This document shows positions 6,421-9,363 of a DNA stretch of 9,363 bases, piece after piece. The stretch is taken from the NCBI GenBank assembly GCA_031370675.1, contig JANMQT010000369.1, positions 1 through 9,363 on the forward strand, written 5' to 3'. The position numbers were made by a program, and so were the translations under genes. The notes under the pieces are model-generated. The model was given only the letters and a program-made list of their open reading frames with translations. It was not told the origin of the DNA and did no database searches. This stretch comes from SZAS-18 sp031370675. Its GTDB lineage: Bacteria; Verrucomicrobiota; Verrucomicrobiia; Chthoniobacterales; SZAS-18. Numbering within the stretch: the first letter of the stretch is position 1; each line of letters begins with the position of its first letter.

Positions 6421-7698
6421 CTACCCCCGAATCTCCGCCGCGCCAAAGTACGGCTGCAACGCGGCCGGCACATGCACGCTTCCATCGGCGCGCTGGCCGC
6501 TCTCCAGGATCGCCACGTACAATCGCGCCAGCGCGGTGCCGCTGCCGTTGAGCGTGTGGCAAAACCGGTTCTTCCCCTCCGCGTCCTTGTACCGGAGATT
6601 CATCCGGCGCGCCTGGTAATCCGCAAAATTCGAACAGCTCGAGACCTCCAGAAACGCGTTCTGGCCCGGCGCCCAAACCTCGATGTCGTACGTCTTGGTC
6701 GAGCCGAAACCAAGGTCGCCCGCGCACAACTCAATGGTCCGATACGCCAGGCCCAGCAACTGCAGCACGTTTTCGGCGTCAGCCGTGAGCGCGTCCAGCT
6801 CCGCCATGCTGTGCTCCGGCAGGCAGATTCTTACCAGCTCCACTTTGTCGAATTGATGCATGCGGATGAGCCCGCGCGTCCCGATCCCCGCCGCGCCGGC
6901 CTCGCTTCGGAAACAGGGCGTGTAGGCCGCGTACTTAATCGGCAGTTGGGCCAGCGACACGATTTCCTCGCGATGCAGGTTCGTGACCGGCACCTCGGCC
7001 GTCGGGACGAGATAAAGATCTTCCCGTTCGCAATGGTATTGCTGGTCCGCGAATTTCGGCAGCTGCGTCGTGCCAACCAACGCCTCGGGTTTCACGACAA
7101 AGGGCACCCCCATCTCCGTGTAGCCGTGCTCGCGCGTGTGCAGGTCGAGGAGAAAATTAATCAACGCCCGCTCGAGCCGCGCGCCCTTGCCGGTGTAGAC
7201 GACGAAACCCGCGCCGCTGATCTTGGTGGCGCGCTCAAAATCCAGCAGGCCCAAGGCGGTGCCGATCTCAATGTGGCTCTTCGGCTTGAAATGGAACGTC
7301 GGCTTGGTGCCCCATTCGCGCACGACCGGATTATCTTCGGCCGTGCGGCCCAGCGGACACGCGTCGTGCGGGACGTTCGGGGTCTCGAGCAATACCTCGC
7401 GCTGGCCGGCATCGGCCGCGGCGGCCTCGGCATCGAGCTCAGCAATCCGCTCGCCCATCGTGCGCACCTCCGCCGACGCGGCCGCGATATCCTCGCCCTT
7501 CGCCTTGCGCGCCCCGAGTTCCTTGCTCACCCGGTTGCGCTCGGCCTTCAAGCCCTGCGCTTCAGTTTCGGCGCGTCGGCGCGCTTCATCGAATGCGAGA
7601 ATCCTGGCGACAGTCTCGCTGGCAGAGGCATCGCCGCGCGCGACAAGGCGTTCGACGAAGAAAGACGGGCGTTCGCGGAGGAGTCGGATGTCGAGCAT
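6421..7698 (-). CDS. serS: Seryl-tRNA synthetase
   Basis: 425 residues, the normal length for bacterial SerRS. This class II synthetase charges tRNA-Ser, and tRNA-Sec where present, in the cytosol. The N-terminal arm begins MLDIRLLRERP and forms the antiparallel coiled coil that grips the long variable arm (about 30-105, Ala/Glu/Arg-rich). The catalytic core has the serine-binding VPTAEVPVTN (231-240, TxE), motif 2 FRSEAGAAGIGTRGLIRMHQF (263-283, ATP-binding Arg264 and Glu266) and motif 3 HTLNGSGTALARLYVAILE (381-399, Arg392). EVSSCSNFADYQARRMNLRY (351-370) is also typical. No key residue is missing. The ATG at 7698 gives the canonical N-terminus; there is no Shine-Dalgarno, but an extended -10-like TGCTAGGAT ends 22 nt upstream. 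It heads the run serS, DUF1232, GNAT, tilS. Confidence 0.97.
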   Translation of the reverse strand: MLDIRLLRERPSFFVERLVARGDASASETVARILAFDEARRRAETEAQGLKAERNRVSKELGARKAKGEDIAAASAEVRTMGERIAELDAEAAAADAGQREVLLETPNVPHDACPLGRTAEDNPVVREWGTKPTFHFKPKSHIEIGTALGLLDFERATKISGAGFVVYTGKGARLERALINFLLDLHTREHGYTEMGVPFVVKPEALVGTTQLPKFADQQYHCEREDLYLVPTAEVPVTNLHREEIVSLAQLPIKYAAYTPCFRSEAGAAGIGTRGLIRMHQFDKVELVRICLPEHSMAELDALTADAENVLQLLGLAYRTIELCAGDLGFGSTKTYDIEVWAPGQNAFLEVSSCSNFADYQARRMNLRYKDAEGKNRFCHTLNGSGTALARLYVAILESGQRADGSVHVPAALQPYFGAAEIRG

Positions 7699-7719
7699 GG
7701 CGTCGGGAAAAGGGGTGCC

Positions 7720-7728
7720 ATCCTAGCA
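7720..7728 (-). promoter_or_regulatory. Possible extended -10 promoter of serS
   Basis: TGCTAGGAT on the minus strand fits an extended -10 (TGn followed by TAGGAT). It would place the start of transcription about 15 nt before the serS ATG. The hexamer 17 nt upstream, TACAAC, is a poor -35. Support is positional only. Confidence 0.3.
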
Positions 7729-7765
7729 CAGGACGCCGCGAAGTTGTAGCCACGCGACACCCTTC

Positions 7766-7782
7766 CCCGGCGCCTTTCCGGG
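7766..7782 (-). repeat. Inverted repeat in the TonB_C-serS spacer
   Basis: CCCGG-CGCCTTT-CCGGG is a perfect 5-bp inverted repeat with a 7-nt loop. It is the third of three consecutive stem-loops between the second TonB_C gene and serS, read in the direction of transcription. It may be part of the 3' region of the TonB_C transcript. Confidence 0.3.
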
Positions 7783-7797
7783 TCCGGCCACGGCGGA

Positions 7798-7812
7798 TTC
7801 GCGCACCGCGAA
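7798..7812 (-). repeat. Inverted repeat TTCGCG-CAC-CGCGAA
   Basis: A perfect 6-bp inverted repeat with a 3-nt loop in the spacer upstream of serS. The same half-sites (TTCGC/GCGAA) occur in inverted orientation at 8500-8510 and 8950-8961, near the ends of the first TonB_C gene. Confidence 0.35.
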
Positions 7813-7835
7813 ACCCTCCACCGGCCTCTTCCCAC

Positions 7836-7862
7836 GCGGGTGCCGTCCAATGCGGCACCCGC
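7836..7862 (-). terminator. Strong 10-bp hairpin after the second TonB_C gene
   Basis: GCGGGTGCCG-TCCAATG-CGGCACCCGC is a perfect 10-bp, almost all-GC stem with a 7-nt loop. It begins about 20 nt downstream of the TonB_C stop at 7882, exactly where a terminator would be expected. The minus-strand sequence after it is GTGGGAAGAGG with no U-tract, so it would be an atypical intrinsic terminator or a 3'-end stabilising hairpin. Confidence 0.5.
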
Positions 7863-7881
7863 CATTCAACTCAGCCTGCTC

Positions 7882-8367
7882 CTAGGATCCGGCCGTCCAC
7901 TCCCGCGGACGACTCCGGATGAGCTTGGTGCCCGACCAAGTCGAACGATTCGAAACGTCAGCGATCTTGAACGTCAGTGGTACTTCATCGGTCCAGGCCG
8001 AGGGCACCCCATTGGGTGACATCGACTTGTACTGCATCGCCTTGGCGAATTGGACCGCGGCCTTGTCGATTCTGGCATCGCCGCTCGACTTGGCGACCGC
8101 GACACTCTCGAGCTTGCCATTCTGGCTCACGAAGACCCGCACCGTTGCCGACCCCTCGATCCCCGCGCGCCGGAGGGCCGCTGGATAGACGTCGTCGGCC
8201 ACCTTCTCCACCGGGTAGTAGCCCTGGCCGTGCATCGCCAACGGCAGTTGTTCAAAGTTACGTGTGACCATCTTGCCATCCGGGCCGGCCCATGCCGCCG
8301 GAAGGCCCAAAAGCGCCGCAGCCCCTGCGGCGAGTACCCGACCGCCCCAACGCATTTGCGTTTTCAT
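7882..8367 (-). CDS. Small exported TonB C-terminal-domain protein (copy 2)
   Basis: 161 residues. Residues 1-27 are a Sec signal peptide with a basic start (MKTQMRWGGR), an Ala/Leu core and an AWA-G cleavage-like site. About 56-136 is a TonB_C-like fold with the markers VYPAALRRAGIEG (60-72), ATVRVFVSQNGKL (74-86), VAKSSGDARIDKAAV (91-105) and VPLTF (129-133). The last 25 residues are polar and unassigned. Typical TonB has an uncleaved anchor and a long Pro-rich spacer, and both are missing, so this is probably a free periplasmic protein. It may bind TonB-box or peptidoglycan-related ligands, or be a TonB-family member of other function. It is a diverged paralogue of the gene 145 nt upstream, sharing the KSSG...DKAAV core. 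No ExbB, ExbD or receptor gene is in the window. Confidence 0.75.
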   Translation of the reverse strand: MKTQMRWGGRVLAAGAAALLGLPAAWAGPDGKMVTRNFEQLPLAMHGQGYYPVEKVADDVYPAALRRAGIEGSATVRVFVSQNGKLESVAVAKSSGDARIDKAAVQFAKAMQYKSMSPNGVPSAWTDEVPLTFKIADVSNRSTWSGTKLIRSRPREWTAGS

Positions 8368-8435
8368 AACAGGTCAGCATGCGCAAGTCGCCAGCCGGTT
8401 GTCGAGCTTTCTGTGACGAAATCCGCAAATGTGGA

Positions 8436-8456
8436 CAAGCCAATCTTGCTGGCTTG
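8436..8456 (-). terminator. Hairpin between the two TonB_C genes
   Basis: CAAGCCA-ATCTTGC-TGGCTTG is a perfect 7-bp stem with a 7-nt loop, extendable by GG/CC past one mismatch. It lies about 55 nt after the upstream TonB_C stop and about 70 nt before the next start. It is followed on the minus strand by TCCACATTTGCGG, so there is no true U-tract. The right arm GCTGGCTTG (8448-8456) recurs as a direct repeat at 8475-8483. It could be a terminator or attenuator. Confidence 0.35.
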
Positions 8457-8499
8457 CCCCTGGCCTGCTTCGCCGCTGGCTTGAAACCACTTCCAGCGA

Positions 8500-8510
8500 T
8501 TCGCCGCGAA
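8500..8510. repeat. Palindrome TTCGC-C-GCGAA just after the TonB_C stop
   Basis: A perfect 5-bp inverted repeat with a 1-nt centre, 2 nt beyond the stop of the first TonB_C gene. It matches the half-sites at 7798-7812 and 8950-8961. Its role is unknown and it may be chance in GC-rich DNA. Confidence 0.3.
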
Positions 8511-8512
8511 GG

Positions 8513-8932
8513 TCACCGCCGCGGGGGCGGGGGCGTAGGAGCCCCCGCAGCGGCAGGCGGCGTGAAAGCCACCGCGTAATCAAAGAACCACGCGACCGGC
8601 TTGCTGTTCACGATGTAGGGAGAAAACTTAAAGCTCTTTTCCGCAAAGGTCACCGCCGCTTTGTCCAGGATGTCGTTCCCGCTTGATTTCGTTACCTTGG
8701 TCTTGTCGAGCGTGCCCTGCTTGTTCACGTAGACGCGCAGCGCGGTCGTGCCTTTTGGCTTTTCCGGGGCGCTGGCCAGCGCGGAGGGATAACCGGGTTT
8801 GGGCAGCTTGCTAACCACCGCGGACTTCATGTCCGCGCCAGCCGGGATATAGTTGCTGTCCTGCGCCAAGGAGGTGGACGCAAAGCAAAACGCGAGGGCG
8901 AAGGCGCCGGCGACGAGGGAGCGAAATTTCAT
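8513..8932 (-). CDS. Small exported TonB C-terminal-domain protein (copy 1)
   Basis: 139 residues from the ATG at 8932. The signal peptide MKFRSLVAGAFALAFCFAST ends at SLAQ-D. The TonB_C-like part spans about 38-125: KPGYPSALASAPEKPKG (45-61), LRVYVNKQGTLDKTKV (65-80), TKSSGNDILDKAAVTFAEKS (81-100) and AWFFDYAVAFT (114-124). It ends in a proline-rich tail (APTPPPPRR). In classical TonB the proline-rich stretch lies before this domain and spans the periplasm; here it follows it. Cysteine occurs only within the signal peptide and there is no lipobox. It is a paralogue of the downstream copy by the shared VY/FV...QG.L...V.KSSG...DKAAV pattern. The last codons form an 8-bp GC hairpin at DNA level. 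No Shine-Dalgarno is visible. A role in TonB-dependent transport is not established. Confidence 0.75.
   Translation of the reverse strand: MKFRSLVAGAFALAFCFASTSLAQDSNYIPAGADMKSAVVSKLPKPGYPSALASAPEKPKGTTALRVYVNKQGTLDKTKVTKSSGNDILDKAAVTFAEKSFKFSPYIVNSKPVAWFFDYAVAFTPPAAAGAPTPPPPRR
8527..8548 (-). terminator. GC hairpin inside the 3' end of the first TonB_C gene
   Basis: GCGGGGGC-GTAGGA-GCCCCCGC is a perfect 8-bp all-GC stem with a 6-nt loop, within the codons of the proline-rich C-terminus. It is not followed by a T-run. It may stabilise the transcript 3' end or simply result from CCC/CCG proline and GGG/GGC codon runs. Confidence 0.3.
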
Positions 8933-8944
8933 GCCGTGATGGAA

Positions 8945-8961
8945 GCGAATTCGCGCGCGAA
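8945..8961. repeat. Overlapping palindromes upstream of the first TonB_C gene
   Basis: GCGAATTCGC (8945-8954) and TTCGCGCGCGAA (8950-8961) are both perfect palindromes and overlap. They lie 13-29 nt before the ATG at 8932, where an operator would overlap the transcript start. They share TTCGC/GCGAA half-sites with 7798-7812 and 8500-8510. Confidence 0.35.
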
Positions 8962-8990
8962 ATCAATCCGGGATTTTCGTTTAGCAACCC

Positions 8991-9033
8991 ACCGCCCAAA
9001 CCGCCCGCACTAAACCTTAAACCGCCCACACTA
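8991..9033. repeat. Direct repeats upstream of the TonB_C genes
   Basis: AAACCGCCCGCACTA (8998-9012) recurs as AAACCGCCCACACTA (9019-9033), 14 of 15 identical and offset by 21 bp, about two helical turns. A further ACCGCCC core lies at 8991-8997. They sit 60-100 bp upstream of the first TonB_C start, a position suited to activator or repressor binding. Function is inferred from spacing only. Confidence 0.45.
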
Positions 9034-9040
9034 CAAAACA

Positions 9041-9065
9041 CTGCAAAAGACCTGTCCCTTTGTAG
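9041..9065. repeat. Gapped inverted repeat with GACCTGTCC centre
   Basis: CTGCAAAAG-ACCTGTCC-CTTTGTAG pairs over eight positions with one G-T and one bulged A. The adjacent CTACAAAAC (9031-9039) repeats the left-arm pattern. From memory, AAAGGGACAGGTC-type motifs occur in REP-like or transposase-associated repeats, but no transposase is present. It may be a small mobile-element remnant or the hairpin of an RNA. Confidence 0.35.
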
Positions 9066-9069
9066 ACTC

Positions 9070-9228
9070 TCTATTCGATCATGGCGACGCTATGAAGTGA
9101 TGGTAGCCGTGGGTGCCAACCCCAGGGTCACGGAGGAGATGGATTCTCCGCCGCGACAGCAGAGGCGGGAACGGCAGGACCGACTTGCCGCCTATCTGGG
9201 GAAATCGCATCCACTCCCGATCACGCGA
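9070..9228. other. Non-coding spacer after gcvP with consecutive stem-loops
   Basis: No credible gene is seen on either strand; frames are short and interrupted. On the plus strand a series of perfect 5-bp inverted repeats runs CCGTG/CACGG (9107-9133), GGAGA/TCTCC (9135-9149), CCGCC/GGCGG (9148-9168) and CGGCA/TGCCG (9172-9190), with AGGCGG/CCGCCT (9163-9193) as an alternative closing stem. It could be a structured RNA, a dispersed intergenic repeat or the 3' end of the gcvP transcript. I do not recognise a known riboswitch or ncRNA family in it. Confidence 0.3.
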
Positions 9229-9363
9229 TCACGTCTCGTATTGATCCATCCCCGCGCACGAGCAGACGAGATTCCGGTCGCCATAGACATTGTCCACGCG
9301 GCCGACGGCCGGCCAGAACTTGTGCGTGCGTGTCCACGGCAACGGGTACGCCGCCAACTCGCG
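9229..9363 (-). CDS. gcvP: Glycine dehydrogenase (P-protein), C-terminal end only
   Basis: The last 44 codons and a TGA stop of a gene entering from the right edge. The residues RELAAYPLPWTRTHKFWPAV followed by GRVDNVYGDRNLVCSC match the conserved C-terminus of the glycine cleavage P-protein (REqAAyPLPW...KfWPpVgRvDnvYGDRnLvCsC). The PLP-dependent P-protein decarboxylates glycine and passes the aminomethyl group to the lipoyl H-protein, the first step of glycine cleavage feeding one-carbon metabolism. The rest of the gene, and any gcvT or gcvH, would lie beyond the window. This call rests on a short but highly diagnostic segment. Confidence 0.92.
   Translation of the reverse strand, partial: RELAAYPLPWTRTHKFWPAVGRVDNVYGDRNLVCSCAGMDQYET

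Noticed and set aside
4474..6619. Long plus-strand frames antisense to tilS, GNAT and DUF1232
   Set aside because: All three minus-strand genes have diagnostic motifs. The plus-strand frames do not, and they cross real gene boundaries.
6317..6727. 137-codon upstream extension of the DUF1232 gene
   Set aside because: The extension is antisense-like Arg/Gly-rich sequence overlapping the serS 3' end; conserved-looking sequence starts at the ATG at 6316.
6472..7749. Plus-strand open frame of 425 codons antisense to serS
   Set aside because: serS on the minus strand has every class II synthetase motif. The antisense frame is Arg/His/Ala-rich low-complexity sequence without family motifs, a usual by-product of GC-rich codon bias.
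8376..8405. Promoter TCGACA-N18-CATGCT before the second TonB_C gene
   Set aside because: The -35 half is good, but the -10 match is only three of six and it would put the transcript start almost on the ATG; too weak to list as a feature.
9107..9193. Small SRP RNA, 6S RNA or cobalamin riboswitch
   Set aside because: The characteristic GGAAGGAAGCAGC tetraloop region of SRP RNA and the B12-box are absent, and no 6S-like long central bubble is apparent.
8933..9228. Glycine riboswitch or gcv-related regulatory RNA
   Set aside because: The block lies downstream of the gcvP 3' end rather than in a 5' leader, and I cannot see the paired glycine-aptamer consensus.

Overview
The window is GC-rich chromosomal DNA. 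Gene content points to a verrucomicrobial bacterium, probably an Opitutaceae-like lineage. The strongest hint is a long exported protein built of GloVer (Gloeo/Verrucomicrobia-type) tandem repeats. Two small exported TonB C-terminal-domain proteins and start codons without recognisable Shine-Dalgarno sequences fit that picture. The taxon is inferred from gene families; no rRNA gene is present to confirm it.

From right to left, in the direction of minus-strand transcription: the last 44 codons of gcvP (glycine cleavage P-protein); about 300 bp without a gene that holds direct repeats, an inverted repeat and a hairpin-rich block; two paralogous small secreted TonB_C proteins; a hairpin-rich spacer; serS (seryl-tRNA synthetase); a DUF1232 (YkvA-like) membrane-associated protein; a GNAT acetyltransferase; and tilS (tRNA-Ile lysidine synthetase). 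On the plus strand, convergent with tilS and only 3 nt from it, lies a full-length NfeD/ClpP-class membrane serine protease. Divergent from nfeD, on the minus strand, come an exported MetX-like alpha/beta hydrolase and then the GloVer-repeat protein, which runs off the left edge.

Functionally, serS and tilS both serve tRNA charging and decoding. They flank two accessory genes in a same-strand run in which DUF1232 and GNAT are only 7 nt apart. The nfeD/hydrolase/GloVer block is envelope-oriented: one membrane protease and two exported proteins. The two TonB_C proteins carry the receptor-contacting fold but have cleavable-looking signal peptides and no periplasm-spanning linker, so they are unlikely to act as classical TonB.

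I see no CRISPR array, phage, integrase, toxin-antitoxin or defence module, and no tRNA or rRNA. The window is largely ordinary. The items most worth a second look are the anchorless TonB_C pair, the structured and repeat-bearing spacer between gcvP and the TonB_C genes, the exported MetX-like enzyme, and a recurring start architecture (no Shine-Dalgarno, -10-like hexamer about 20 nt before the start codon).
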